The notes under the pieces: model-generated
The model's database searches: none
Seen by the model: the letters and a program-made list of their open reading frames with translations, nothing else
What the model was told of the DNA's origin: nothing
Shown here: piece by piece, positions 10,399 to 19,867 of the stretch
Position numbering within the stretch: the first letter of the stretch is position 1
Layout of the letters: each line of letters starts with the position of its first letter
Position numbers and translations under genes: made by a program
DNA from: Marinobacter salinus
Lineage (GTDB): Bacteria; Pseudomonadota; Gammaproteobacteria; Pseudomonadales; Oleiphilaceae
Reading direction: 5' to 3'
Assembly: GCF_001854125.1 (NCBI RefSeq)
Contig: NZ_CP017715.1
Span: forward strand, 2,604,001-2,668,000
Length of the DNA: 64,000 nucleotides

Positions 10399-11190
10399 TC
10401 AGTCCGCGTTCTTTTCCAGTTCCGCCTGCATCTGCAATTCCTTTGCCTTGGCCAGTCTCATAAAGTTTCTGTTTGCAGCCGTGATCGCGACACTCAGACC
10501 GAACCAGCCATTCAGAATCTGTCGGTGGACCAGGTAGTATTTCAGGAATTTGAGCGGAAATTCAGCAAACAACCGGCCACTGGAGATATGCCGGCCTTTC
10601 GCTGCCAGGAATCGCGCCTGCTCTGTGGATAACTTGCAGTATTTCCGCTCCATCTGCTCCAGTGAGATGAGCGTTCGGTGCAACACATCCCCTTTCAGAT
10701 CGAGTACCCGCCCTTCCCGAACCTGGGGCCGGTCGTTATTGCTGTCTGTCTCCGCTTTGATTACCGCCTTGTTTCTGTTGTAAAGACGAAGAATTTTCTT
10801 GGTTTTATCATGCTTGAAAGGATGTCCCGGGTTAGGTTGCGACAACACCCAGCGCATCCTGAAACCGGCAACATCGTCCGGAACCGGCTTGGCAAACAGA
10901 GCCTTGATATTTTTTACAAGCTCATCAGACAGCACTTCATCGGCATCAAGATCCAGAACCCAGTCATTGCGACACAGACTTGCGGCGTGGGCCTTTTGAG
11001 AGGCAAACCCCTGCCAGTCGTTGTGCACAAAACGTGCACCGGCATTTTCAGCGATCTCTCTGGTTCGGTCAGCGCTTCCGGAATCCACTACTATGACTTC
11101 ATCCACCCAGCCGGCGACTTTGGCCAGAGACTCAGGCAACCGTAACTCTTCGTCCTGAGTGATGTAATAAACGGATAGCGGTAGCTTCAT
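10399..11190 (-). CDS. WaaE/KdtX-like GT2 glycosyltransferase
   Basis: A 263-residue inverting GT-A enzyme. It opens with [18 protein letters not shown] and [14 protein letters not shown], carries the metal-binding LDLDADE (DXD), and ends with a conserved [17 protein letters not shown] segment found in the WaaE/KdtX group that adds glucose to inner-core heptose. The frame is open 34 codons further upstream, but the ATG at 11190 has AGGAA at good distance and a family-like N-terminus. Clearly related to the C-terminal half of the 13729-15741 protein. Orientation is opposite to its neighbours. The exact linkage is inferred from family only. Confidence 0.87.
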   Translation of the reverse strand: MKLPLSVYYITQDEELRLPESLAKVAGWVDEVIVVDSGSADRTREIAENAGARFVHNDWQGFASQKAHAASLCRNDWVLDLDADEVLSDELVKNIKALFAKPVPDDVAGFRMRWVLSQPNPGHPFKHDKTKKILRLYNRNKAVIKAETDSNNDRPQVREGRVLDLKGDVLHRTLISLEQMERKYCKLSTEQARFLAAKGRHISSGRLFAEFPLKFLKYYLVHRQILNGWFGLSVAITAANRNFMRLAKAKELQMQAELEKNAD

Positions 11191-11318
11191 CACAGTTCCT
11201 GATCTTAATGTCGTTGGTTTCAGTCGTTCACTGGGCAATATTATCAGCCCCCTGTGGTAAGATGGCGCACATTCAGAGCAATGTTTTTCCACGGTATTCT
11301 CAAGCTCGGAGTATGCAC

Positions 11319-12734
11319 ATGATTCATCCCGTCATAATGGCTGGCGGCACCGGCTCACGGTTATGGCCACTGTCTCGGCAACTGAATCCCAAACAGTTCC
11401 TGAAGCTGACAGACAGTCCGCTATCAATGCTGCAATCAACCGTCGCCCGGCTTGAGGGGATGGACACCGACACACCACTTCTGATCTGCAACGAGGAACA
11501 CCGGTTCCTGGCTGCGGAACAGATGCGGCAATCCAACCAGGAAGACGTTCAGATCATACTGGAACCCTGCGGCCGCAACACCGCGCCGGCGATTGCCCTG
11601 GCTGCCCTGCAGTTGTGTCAGAGCGCGGGTGACGAAAACCCTTTAATGCTGGTCCTGGCTGCGGACCATCTTATCCAGAATGTGAACGCCTTCCAGCAGG
11701 GTGTCACCAAAGCTTTGCCCCTGGCCCGGCAGGGCAAACTCGTCACCTTTGGCATTGTTCCTCACCAGCCGGAAACAGGCTATGGCTACATCCACCAGGG
11801 AACAGAGCTGGCAGCTGACTGTTTCTCTGTCGATGAGTTTGTCGAAAAGCCGGACCTGGAAACCGCAAATCGTTATCTTGCCTCCGGAAAATATCTCTGG
11901 AACAGCGGCATGTTCCTGTTTGGCGCCAGAGATTATCTGGCGGAACTGGAAACGCACCGGCCTGACATTGTGACAGCCTGCAAGGCCGCGATGTCGGACG
12001 CCAGCGAAGACCTTCATTTTATCCGTGTTAACTCGGAGCTGTTTGCCGAATGCCCATCTGAATCCGTCGACTACGCAGTTATGGAAAAGACAGACAAGGC
12101 GGCGGTGGTTGCCCTTGACGCCGGGTGGAGCGACATTGGTTCATGGTCAGCCCTCTGGGATGTCAGTGAAAAGGACCAGAATGGCAATAGCCTGGCCGGA
12201 GACGTCATCGTTCACGAAACCGCCAACACTCTGGTTCGCGCAGACAGCCGCCTGGTCGCAACCGTTGGCGTGGACAACCTGGTCATTATTGAGACCAAGG
12301 ACGCACTTCTTGTCGCTCACAAGGATAAGGTCCAGGATGTAAAAACCATTGTCGAGCAGATCCGCAACGATGGCCGCCACGAGCACATGAACCACCGGGA
12401 AGTCTATCGGCCCTGGGGTGTCTATGACTCTATCGATAACGGGGCCCGGTACCAGGTCAAACGGATCACGGTGAAACCCGGCGCCAAACTGTCGGTACAG
12501 ATGCATCACCATCGCGCCGAACACTGGATTGTGGTCAGCGGTACAGCTCGCGTAACCAATGGCGAAAAAACCTACCTGGTCACTGAAAACCAGTCTACGT
12601 TCATCCCCGTGGGACAGGTTCACTCCCTTGAAAACCCCGGGGTCATTGACCTGGAGCTGATTGAGGTGCAGTCCGGTTCTTATCTGGGCGAAGACGACAT
12701 CGTAAGATACGAGGACCGGTACGGCCGAAAATGA
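11319..12734 (+). CDS. manC: Mannose-1-phosphate guanylyltransferase / mannose-6-phosphate isomerase
   Basis: Bifunctional 471-residue enzyme making GDP-mannose for surface polysaccharide. The N-terminal nucleotidyltransferase shows [47 protein letters not shown] and WNSGMFLF. The C-terminal cupin domain, with [11 protein letters not shown] and [17 protein letters not shown], is the type II phosphomannose isomerase part. I start at 11319 ([10 protein letters not shown]) because GGAG lies seven bases upstream; an in-frame ATG six bases earlier is also possible. No GDP-mannose dehydrogenase or dehydratase is seen in the window, so mannose itself may be the end use. Confidence 0.94.
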   Translation: MIHPVIMAGGTGSRLWPLSRQLNPKQFLKLTDSPLSMLQSTVARLEGMDTDTPLLICNEEHRFLAAEQMRQSNQEDVQIILEPCGRNTAPAIALAALQLCQSAGDENPLMLVLAADHLIQNVNAFQQGVTKALPLARQGKLVTFGIVPHQPETGYGYIHQGTELAADCFSVDEFVEKPDLETANRYLASGKYLWNSGMFLFGARDYLAELETHRPDIVTACKAAMSDASEDLHFIRVNSELFAECPSESVDYAVMEKTDKAAVVALDAGWSDIGSWSALWDVSEKDQNGNSLAGDVIVHETANTLVRADSRLVATVGVDNLVIIETKDALLVAHKDKVQDVKTIVEQIRNDGRHEHMNHREVYRPWGVYDSIDNGARYQVKRITVKPGAKLSVQMHHHRAEHWIVVSGTARVTNGEKTYLVTENQSTFIPVGQVHSLENPGVIDLELIEVQSGSYLGEDDIVRYEDRYGRK

Positions 12735-13636
12735 GCAAGTTCAAGTATTTCATTATCGCCGGCTTACTTCGGGTAGCAGGCTGGCTGTCACTGGGTCGGG
12801 CCCAGAAAATCGGCAAGTCGCTGGGACTGCTACTCTGGAGGCTGCCCACCAAATCCCGCCAGGTCACCGACATCAACCTCTCGATCTGCCTGCCAGAGCT
12901 CTCTGCCAGTGCACGTAGTAGATTGTCGCGGGAATCGATGGCGCAAACCGGGATGACCATGCTTGAAGTCCCGCTCATGTGGGAGTGGCCTGTGGAAAAG
13001 TGCCTCGGACTGATCAGGGAGACCGAAGGCCTGGAGCTAATTGATAAAGCCATGTCGGGCGGGAAGGGCCTGATACTGCTCGCGCCCCATCTGGGAAACT
13101 GGGAACTGGCCGGCCTGTTCTTTTCCTCCCGCTACAAGATGGCTGCGCTTTACAGCCCTCCCAATATGCCCGAGTTTGAAAACTACATGATCAAGGTCCG
13201 GGGACGCCTGGGTTCCGAGCTTGTGCGGGGAGACAGGCGGGGGCTGGCACGACTGGTATCAATCCTCCGTGAGGGCGGTGTTGCCGGCATTCTTCCGGAT
13301 CAGTCACCCCGCGGCAAAGGCAACGCCTTCGCACCCTTTTTTGGCATGGAAGTCAAAACCATGACCTTGGTTTCAAAACTGATCCAGCGCACCCAGGCCA
13401 ATGTCCTGATCACCTATGCCGAACGGCTTCCCGATGCCAGGGGCTTTCGAATCGTCGTCCGCGAAACGGAATCAGGGCTGGGAGACAAGGATCCCGTAGC
13501 GGCCACAACCGCGATGAACCAGTCAATTGAACACTGCGTCAGAGAGATACCGGAACAGTATCAGTGGGAATACAAACGAATGAGACACCGCCCCCCCGGA
13601 GAAATAAACCCCTACAATCCGGACCGGGTATGCTAG
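12731..13636 (+). CDS. Second LpxL/LpxM-type lysophospholipid acyltransferase
   Basis: A 301-residue acyltransferase of the lipid A biosynthesis family, starting by ATGA overlap with manC. The catalytic motif is HX4E, HLGNWE at H120-E125, inside [32 protein letters not shown] and [12 protein letters not shown] follow the family pattern. It differs from the 6220-7170 enzyme in having Glu rather than Asp as the acidic partner, and the pair share only general family resemblance. It probably adds a different secondary acyl chain, but coupling to manC leaves another glycolipid acceptor open. Confidence 0.86.
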   Translation: MSKFKYFIIAGLLRVAGWLSLGRAQKIGKSLGLLLWRLPTKSRQVTDINLSICLPELSASARSRLSRESMAQTGMTMLEVPLMWEWPVEKCLGLIRETEGLELIDKAMSGGKGLILLAPHLGNWELAGLFFSSRYKMAALYSPPNMPEFENYMIKVRGRLGSELVRGDRRGLARLVSILREGGVAGILPDQSPRGKGNAFAPFFGMEVKTMTLVSKLIQRTQANVLITYAERLPDARGFRIVVRETESGLGDKDPVAATTAMNQSIEHCVREIPEQYQWEYKRMRHRPPGEINPYNPDRVC

Positions 13637-13728
13637 GCCTCCCGGAAATCAGCGACGCCACTGCTCACCGCAGCATTTATGCTTCAAGCAGCCCGATGCC
13701 CACCAGATAACACACGGACTTCGCATAC

Positions 13729-15741
13729 ATGACCACTTCTACCCGGATGCTCCTTCCATTATTGCTGATGATTGGCCTTGGGGGTGCTCTTTTGTCATCG
13801 ACCATTCTGGCGGCAGCCACGCTGCTACTGGCAATCGCCGGCATGATTACAGGTTTTCGAAAATCACTTGACAAAACCGGCTGGGACAAACCCAAAGAGC
13901 TGCGACTGATGCACTTTGCGTTCTGGTTTTTTGTGCTGGTGAGTTTTTATTCCTGGTCGCTTGAAGGGTTTGACTACGAGGGAGGGAAAACCCTCGGCAC
14001 CCATGCCCGCTTCATTCTGTTCTGGCCACTGATCATTGCCCTGAGTTACGCCCGGGTCCGCGCCAATGCCGCTTTCGCAGCCACCGGCCTCATTGCGGCG
14101 TCCGTCATCGTGAGTTTCTTTACGGCCCTTGCAGCACGCCACGGGGGGCTGGACCAGATGCTGAACGCCCGCTTTGGTGGCGGCATTAACCCCATCAGTT
14201 TTGGCAATATCGCTCTGCTTGGCGGCATGCTGACGATAACCGGCGGACTTTTTTTCGTTCGCGAAAAACGCCACCTTCTGGCCACATTGTTCCTGCTCAC
14301 AGGGACGGTAGCAGCGGCCATCTCCATGCTTTCCGAGACCCGGAGCAATCTGGTTGCCCTACCTTTTCTCCTGTTGGCACTGGTGCCGTTATTCAGCAAG
14401 AAGCTCCGCCTCGCCGGGCTTATCCTGATTCCCGTCCTGGTGCTGGCGGCAGTGGCAAGCAGTGATCGTATGTCACGATCCGTTGAAGGCGTCTTTCAGA
14501 ACGGCAACCTGGATGCGGGCATGGAGGTTCGCCTAGAGGTTTGGGGACTCGCGTGGACGATGTTTCGTGACAACCCGTGGACCGGTATTGGCCTGGGCGG
14601 GTACACCCACAGCATAGAATCTGCGGTGGAAAACGGAGACGCATCTGCCATCCTGTTCGACTGCTGTACAGGGCACGCCCACAACGACCTCCTCAACAAT
14701 GCCGCCACCAGCGGTATCCCCGGTGTTTTGAGCTGGCTTTTCCTTATTTTCATACCGTTAACTCTGTTTGCTCGTCACCTGTTCAGCAAGCATGCGCCTG
14801 CAGCGCATCTTGCCGCAGCCGGCACCATGGTCACTGCTGGTTACTTTTGCTTTGGTCTGACAGAGGCAACCTTTAACCGCACTCTGTTTCTGACCTTTTA
14901 CCTGCTTGCGGTCGCTGGTCTCGGCTCGGCGCTGTTTAATGAATTGAGCGCGTCTTACACAAAGAAACGGAGGCAAAAAGTCTCTGCCACCATCATCACC
15001 AAGAACGAAGAAGACCATATTGCTGACTGTCTCCAGTCCGCACGCTTGGTGTCAGATGAAATTATTGTGCTTGATAGTGGCAGCTCGGACAGGACGGTTG
15101 AGATCGCAAAGCAGTACGCGGATATTGTCGAAGTCACCGACTGGCCAGGATTTGGAATACAGAAACAGAGGGCTCTGGAAAAAGCGACCGGGGACTGGGT
15201 GTTGTCGCTGGACGCGGATGAACGCATAACGCCTGAGCTGGCGAGAGAAATCAATCATCATCTGGCAGACCCGGATGCTGATGCCTACAAGCTGCCGTGG
15301 GCCGTTACCATCTATGGCAAGCGCCTCGACTTCGGCCGCAGTGGCCGGGCGCCACTGCGCCTCTTCCTCAGGGAAGGCGTGCGCTTTTCTGATGCGTTGG
15401 TCCATGAACGCATCCTGTTGCCCGAAGGCAGGAAAACCAAAACACTGCGTGGCCGGCTGACTCACTACACGCACCGGGATTTTGGCCATTCACTGGAGAA
15501 AAGCGCCAAATATGCCTGGCTTGGCTCTCTGGAAAAACATCGGAAAGGCAAGAAAACCCGGACAATGATATACCCGACCCTCAGGGGCTGGATGACATTT
15601 GTACAGGTGTATTTTATCCGTTTCGGGTTTCTTGATGGCGCCGTAGGGTATATGACCGCCGTGACCTATGCGCAGGTGACGTTTAACAAGTATGCCGGTT
15701 TGTGGACCCTTGGCAGGGCTGACCGTTCCAAAAAGCGCTGA
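13729..15741 (+). CDS. O-antigen-ligase-like membrane protein fused to a WaaE-like GT2 domain
   Basis: A single 670-residue frame holds two proteins usually separate. Residues about 1-400 form a multi-spanning Wzy_C/WaaL domain with a conserved Arg (SETRSNLV) and the periplasmic-loop His motif GHAHNDLLNNAATSGIPG, expected to join a polymer to lipid A-core or polymerise glycan. From residue 418, SATIITKNEEDHIADCL, VLDSGSSDRT, LSLDADERITPE and FIRFGFLDGAVGYMTA define a complete GT2 domain like WaaE/KdtX. The junction reads KKRRQK, and a GGAGG lies seven bases before the GT2 codon 418, but no start codon follows it, so a separate GT2 product is unlikely. A 92-base gap separates it from the acyltransferase gene. 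Confidence 0.88.
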   Translation: MTTSTRMLLPLLLMIGLGGALLSSTILAAATLLLAIAGMITGFRKSLDKTGWDKPKELRLMHFAFWFFVLVSFYSWSLEGFDYEGGKTLGTHARFILFWPLIIALSYARVRANAAFAATGLIAASVIVSFFTALAARHGGLDQMLNARFGGGINPISFGNIALLGGMLTITGGLFFVREKRHLLATLFLLTGTVAAAISMLSETRSNLVALPFLLLALVPLFSKKLRLAGLILIPVLVLAAVASSDRMSRSVEGVFQNGNLDAGMEVRLEVWGLAWTMFRDNPWTGIGLGGYTHSIESAVENGDASAILFDCCTGHAHNDLLNNAATSGIPGVLSWLFLIFIPLTLFARHLFSKHAPAAHLAAAGTMVTAGYFCFGLTEATFNRTLFLTFYLLAVAGLGSALFNELSASYTKKRRQKVSATIITKNEEDHIADCLQSARLVSDEIIVLDSGSSDRTVEIAKQYADIVEVTDWPGFGIQKQRALEKATGDWVLSLDADERITPELAREINHHLADPDADAYKLPWAVTIYGKRLDFGRSGRAPLRLFLREGVRFSDALVHERILLPEGRKTKTLRGRLTHYTHRDFGHSLEKSAKYAWLGSLEKHRKGKKTRTMIYPTLRGWMTFVQVYFIRFGFLDGAVGYMTAVTYAQVTFNKYAGLWTLGRADRSKKR

Positions 15742-15768
15742 TGTGAACGGGCAGAAAGCTCGGGGAAA

Positions 15769-16815
15769 TCAAAGTGCAGTGGTCTCAACGCCGGTTTCCC
15801 GGAACATACTCAAGAGCTCATCGTAATAAGGCCACCGCGCACTCAGGACCCGGTCATCAATCTGGCACACCTGCATATCCGGGAAAATTTTCTTGAGCGT
15901 AAAAAGGGCTGTGGACACAAAGCTGTAGAAGGCAATATAGCTCTCGCCCGACAGCGCCACTTCTACCTCAATGGGGCGTCCGGCCTGCCTGATCTCAACC
16001 GGAAAGCCAGCCAGAATTCGCTCAAGATCTGCACGACTCTCCTTTCGATGCATAAAATAGACGATACGCGTATCCGGATGACGTTCCACCACGTGCTCCA
16101 TCTGGCCACGAAGCTGCTGCAGCCGATTTTCGCCACCAATGGGCTGCCCGAGAAAGCCCACCAGGGGAACACTGCCTTTGTTACGGGCGCTCAGCTTGAA
16201 CGTTTCCCTGAATACCGGAAAATCATGAACCCTTACCTGAACGCGCTCTGAACTGGGCAGTGGGAAGCAGGTAAAAAACGCGATGACATCCGGCACAACC
16301 CGGTGCAGATGGATTCCCATAGCCGCCAGCAAGCGACTTTTCCCCTGGGAAATCCTGGACGCAATACCTTCATCGTGAATGGCATGGTAATAGGTTACGG
16401 TTGCCAGACCATCGTCCACAAAGATCAGCTGCTCACTGTCCAGTCCACGGTAAAAGGTCTCGTGAATCCAGCTCGATTTATTCCCGATAAAAAGCCGGTG
16501 AATGACCCTGCCAGAGAGACTTCGTGCAATATACCCAAGCCGAAGATAAAACGTGCTTTTCTTCAGGTAGATAGTTTCGACACCATGCCAGCCCAGCGCT
16601 TCCGCGAGAAATTCCATCTGGGATTCTGTTTCCCGATTGTCGGGCCTTGCGATCACCAAAAGACAGGTGTCTGCGGAGCAGCCATAGTACTCACGGGCTT
16701 CGGTACAACTTATAAGCTGTAACGGCGTGCTGGCGACGAAAACGTTTAGAGGACTGGTGTGCCTGCTCAAACCCGAAGGCCCCCGTTCTGGAAAGCCGCG
16801 CCGCTCACTTGGCAC
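15769..16815 (-). CDS. Putative GT52/polysialyltransferase-like glycosyltransferase
   Basis: Up to 348 residues. NVFVASTPLQLISCTEA near the N-terminus, FVDDGLATVTYYH in the middle and FYSFVSTALFTLKKIFP near the C-terminus fit the pattern I recall for GT52 and alpha-2,8-polysialyltransferase-like proteins (VxSTPLQ, acidic-acidic-Gly, and a late serine-rich segment). The donor cannot be stated, and no CMP-sialic acid synthesis genes are in view. The longest start is a GTG overlapping the upstream gene by 11 bases; a TTG at 16770 preceded by GGGGG is a good alternative. Probably cotranscribed with the CDP-glycerol-transferase-like gene. Confidence 0.6.
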   Translation of the reverse strand: MPSERRGFPERGPSGLSRHTSPLNVFVASTPLQLISCTEAREYYGCSADTCLLVIARPDNRETESQMEFLAEALGWHGVETIYLKKSTFYLRLGYIARSLSGRVIHRLFIGNKSSWIHETFYRGLDSEQLIFVDDGLATVTYYHAIHDEGIASRISQGKSRLLAAMGIHLHRVVPDVIAFFTCFPLPSSERVQVRVHDFPVFRETFKLSARNKGSVPLVGFLGQPIGGENRLQQLRGQMEHVVERHPDTRIVYFMHRKESRADLERILAGFPVEIRQAGRPIEVEVALSGESYIAFYSFVSTALFTLKKIFPDMQVCQIDDRVLSARWPYYDELLSMFRETGVETTAL

Positions 16816-17884
16816 TCCCTTCCCGCATCTTTTTCAGCTCCTTGCGAAGCCGGCGCCTTACCTTGATTTTACGGAGCAGATTTAATGGCTTTTCCCGCAA
16901 TGTTGATTGTTTGTTGTTGATGAAGTCTTCCACAGCATCAAGCACCCGACCACTGGAGCGGCCATCACGGAAGCTGTGAAGGTCGTCACAGAGTGCCCGA
17001 GTGGCATCCATCAGATCTGACGGATACCGGAGCGCTTTCTCCAGTGCCGGCTCCAGATTCTCAACCCCATCAACATCGATCAGGTAAGGCCCGGGCATTT
17101 TGGTTCTGAATGTCACCACCGGTCGATCCAGAAACATGAATTCAAACATGATCGACGATGTATCGCACAACATGACATCCGCCTCCGGCAGAATGGGCAG
17201 CAGATCCTCGTCGCTCTCCACGAAACGAAGATGCTCACCGGCGAGGTTGCGGTATTTGTCGACGGTGGAGGGGTCCATTTTCGGGTGAAGCGTGACAATA
17301 AACTTCCAGCGGCCACTGGATGCCAGATCGGCTATTGTGTCGACCAGAGCGGGTGCAGAGGTTACCGAACGACTGAACGTTGACGCATAGAAGACAACCG
17401 GCAGCTCGCCTTCAGCGCGAGGTCGCTTGCCATGAACGGTTTGCGTCAAGAGCGGATCCAGCTTCGGCCAGCCCGTATGAGCGACAGAGAAATTCTGGTG
17501 CAGCTCTGCGAGTTCCTGAAACTTGGCGGTGTCCTTGCTGGCATGGGTGCAGTACAGATCAAACCATCCCCGGATACGGTAGTGATCACTCTCATCTTCA
17601 CTGCTATGGCCGCGCTTGTTCCGCGCCATGCCATGAAACACCTCGACCTTGATCCCCGGGAAAAAGTAGGGCACCCAGTCACCCGGCACGAAGGTCGCAT
17701 CCGCGTTGAACGCCATTACCTCTTTCACCGTTCTGAGTCGACGCTCATCCGGCCCCAGAGGCGCCGTGGTACAGCCAGCTACAAACCAGGCCGCCTCCCC
17801 GCCACGCCGGCGAATCTCCTCCTGTAACGGGCGGAGAATCGAATAGGAATAAGGTTGATTGACAAAAAACAGATATCGGCGCAT
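16805..17884 (-). CDS. CDP-glycerol glycerophosphotransferase family protein
   Basis: A 359-residue protein resembling the CDP-glycerol:poly(glycerophosphate) glycerophosphotransferase family (PF04464), GT-B enzymes that add glycerol phosphate or related groups. Seen: VEVFHGMARNKRG (the conserved HG in an acceptor loop), HTGWPKLDPLL, YASTFSRSV, VTLHPKMDPS and ADVMLCDTSSIMFEFMFLDRPVV, the classic DTSS..E donor-site motif of this family. The C-terminus is basic and suits membrane surface attachment. Start and the upstream GT4 stop abut with no gap. In a Gram-negative LPS locus this points to phospho-glycerol-type decoration of the glycan, but no CDP-glycerol synthase gene is visible. Confidence 0.82.
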   Translation of the reverse strand: MRRYLFFVNQPYSYSILRPLQEEIRRRGGEAAWFVAGCTTAPLGPDERRLRTVKEVMAFNADATFVPGDWVPYFFPGIKVEVFHGMARNKRGHSSEDESDHYRIRGWFDLYCTHASKDTAKFQELAELHQNFSVAHTGWPKLDPLLTQTVHGKRPRAEGELPVVFYASTFSRSVTSAPALVDTIADLASSGRWKFIVTLHPKMDPSTVDKYRNLAGEHLRFVESDEDLLPILPEADVMLCDTSSIMFEFMFLDRPVVTFRTKMPGPYLIDVDGVENLEPALEKALRYPSDLMDATRALCDDLHSFRDGRSSGRVLDAVEDFINNKQSTLREKPLNLLRKIKVRRRLRKELKKMREGSAK

Positions 17885-19003
17885 TCAGCTCCTGCCTGTC
17901 AACGCTTTGTACATCTCACCGGTCTCTGAAACCGTTTGTGAGGTGTGAAATCGATGAGCAATCCTTTCTCGTGCAGCCCGTCCCATATTGGCCATCAATG
18001 CCCTGTCGCGATACAGCCGCTCAATCGCCGAAGACAGCGCAGACGCATTCTTCGGAGGCACGACCAGGCCGCTCAAGCCATCCTCGACCAACTCAGGCAT
18101 TCCACCGACATCCGTCACCACAGGAGTCACCCCGTACGCCATGGCCTCGATTACGGCCCTGGGTAAACCTTCCCGCTCGGTCGACGGTAACACGAACACA
18201 TTACTTGCGGCAGCAATGGAAGGAGCGTCGTTCCGGTAGCCGGTGAAATGGATTCTTTCAGGATGGGAGGAGCTGGCAACCCGGGCCTTCAGCTCCTCGT
18301 TGTTAATCACATCGCCAACGAGCAACAGGTGCGCATCTACATCATCCGGAAGCTCGCTTATGGCGTCGACCAGCACATCAAAGCCTTTGCGAGGTGTATT
18401 TCGCCCGGTACAACACACGACAAATGCTCCTTCCGGCACACCAAACTCGTCAAGGTCCGCCGGTTCAGCCTGATACCAGTCAAGATCGTGACCTTTGTAG
18501 ATACGTTGCAGCTTCCTGTCCGGAATACGCATCCACAAGAAACGGAGGCTTGCCAGGTAGTCCTTGATCGCATCGGCAACACACACAATCTTGCTTACCC
18601 GGGGATGCAGGAACGTGATCCAGGACTCGGGATTAAGAAAGCTGATGTTGCCGATCACTCCGCGGTAAGCAACGATCTTGATATCGGTTCCTTTCGAAGC
18701 CCGGAGGCCACAGGCCAGGGCCCTGGGATTATAGGCGTGGATAACGTCATAGCGTTTCTTTGCCAGTTGACCCCTGATCGCCTCAGTTCCCGGCTTATCA
18801 AAGCGGCTTTCCAACGCGATCGGCTGAGCAACCATGCCTTCATCAACCAGACGCTGATAATTACGGCCCTTGGGATTACACATCACATCGACGTCGAACC
18901 CGGCTTTTTTCAAACCGATGAACAGCTCGGTCTCTGGACGGTCACAGGCATCGGTCAGGCAGAGGACCGCAGGCAATGAAGGTGTATGCTGTTGTTCGGT
19001 CAA
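17885..19003 (-). CDS. GT4 family glycosyltransferase
   Basis: A 372-residue GT-B enzyme starting with TTG inside a TTGA overlap with the Kdo kinase gene. Seen: LTDACDRPETELFIGLKKAGFDV at the N-terminus, DVIHAYNPRALACGLRAS, the donor-site CTGRNTPRKGFDVLVDA and the EX7E pair in STEREGLPRAVIEAMAYGVTPVVTDVGGMPELV. Second gene of the four-gene minus-strand run kdkA, GT4, CDP-glycerol-transferase-like, polysialyltransferase-like. The specific sugar is unknown. Confidence 0.88.
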   Translation of the reverse strand: MTEQQHTPSLPAVLCLTDACDRPETELFIGLKKAGFDVDVMCNPKGRNYQRLVDEGMVAQPIALESRFDKPGTEAIRGQLAKKRYDVIHAYNPRALACGLRASKGTDIKIVAYRGVIGNISFLNPESWITFLHPRVSKIVCVADAIKDYLASLRFLWMRIPDRKLQRIYKGHDLDWYQAEPADLDEFGVPEGAFVVCCTGRNTPRKGFDVLVDAISELPDDVDAHLLLVGDVINNEELKARVASSSHPERIHFTGYRNDAPSIAAASNVFVLPSTEREGLPRAVIEAMAYGVTPVVTDVGGMPELVEDGLSGLVVPPKNASALSSAIERLYRDRALMANMGRAARERIAHRFHTSQTVSETGEMYKALTGRS

Positions 19004-19716
19004 TCGGTATGACTCCCATTATATCCATTCATAAAAGAAACCCAGACTCGCCGCTGGACAGCCTCATCCGCGACCTTTCTCAAGGATCGGGCAAAACGAT
19101 CGAGATTAGCACGTTTCCAGCGTGGGTTTGCCTGATCCGGCATGATACACCCCTTGTCAAAATCAATCAGATAGAAGGCGCCATCCCGCACCAGCACGTT
19201 GAAACAGTTCAAATCGGCATGCCGCACGCCGGCATCGTGAAAGCGCCGTATAACCTGTCCGAGGCGATACCAGCCGTCGTTGTCCAGGCAGTCGATCAGG
19301 TCTGCCAGCGGCGTGGTATCCGCCAGCCGTTCGATCATGATTGCCGCCTGATATTGCACTGGCGAGACTTTTCGGTACTTGGCTGCGACGGGCTTCGGCA
19401 CTGGCATCCCCATTGCCACCAGACGCATTAGCAGCCTGAATTCGGCAAAGGACCTCACGTCCCTTTCAGCCGCAAAAGCATAGGTTCTCCGGGAAATACG
19501 CGCAGCCAACCCACCCCTACGATACTCCCGCAAGACAAGACCGGTACCGTCAGCATCAATAAACCAGGCGCCGCCCCGGCCGCCACTGCTCACGGGCTCA
19601 GCGCTATCCCCCCAGTAACCAGGATCGAACCAGGCTGCGGTCACCCTACCCTGATAATCCGGGTGTACAAGCAACGCAACGCCGTTTTCACGCTCACAGA
19701 TTTCAGACTCGACCAT
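19000..19716 (-). CDS. kdkA: 3-deoxy-D-manno-octulosonic acid kinase
   Basis: A 238-residue small-molecule kinase that phosphorylates the 4-position of the inner-core Kdo, as known from Haemophilus and Vibrio KdkA. The kinase core is visible as RHADLNCFNVLV (HXDLN at residues 166-170) and LIDFDKG (DFD at 185-187), with GGRGGAWFI as the family's glycine-rich loop. The frame is open ten codons further upstream, but the ATG at 19716 follows GGGGGA at good spacing. First gene of the minus-strand glycan run and divergent from the GT9 gene, with a 151-base shared promoter region. Confidence 0.93.
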   Translation of the reverse strand: MVESEICERENGVALLVHPDYQGRVTAAWFDPGYWGDSAEPVSSGGRGGAWFIDADGTGLVLREYRRGGLAARISRRTYAFAAERDVRSFAEFRLLMRLVAMGMPVPKPVAAKYRKVSPVQYQAAIMIERLADTTPLADLIDCLDNDGWYRLGQVIRRFHDAGVRHADLNCFNVLVRDGAFYLIDFDKGCIMPDQANPRWKRANLDRFARSLRKVADEAVQRRVWVSFMNGYNGSHTD

Positions 19717-19867
19717 GATCCCCCGGGAACCGCGTGCAGAGAGCACTCACCAGCACAGGCATCGGGAAGTCTGTCGGCGAGTAAGATAGAATAACCGCCA
19801 GTTTATCAATGATTAGCCGCCAAGCTCCACAAACCGGCGGCCATAACCTGAAACGGATTATTTTTTG

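Noticed and set aside
14941..14985. Frameshift or misassembly at the ligase/GT2 junction
   Set aside because: Both domains stay in one frame with no stop and a plausible basic linker; no start codon follows the GGAGG, so a fusion is the simpler reading.
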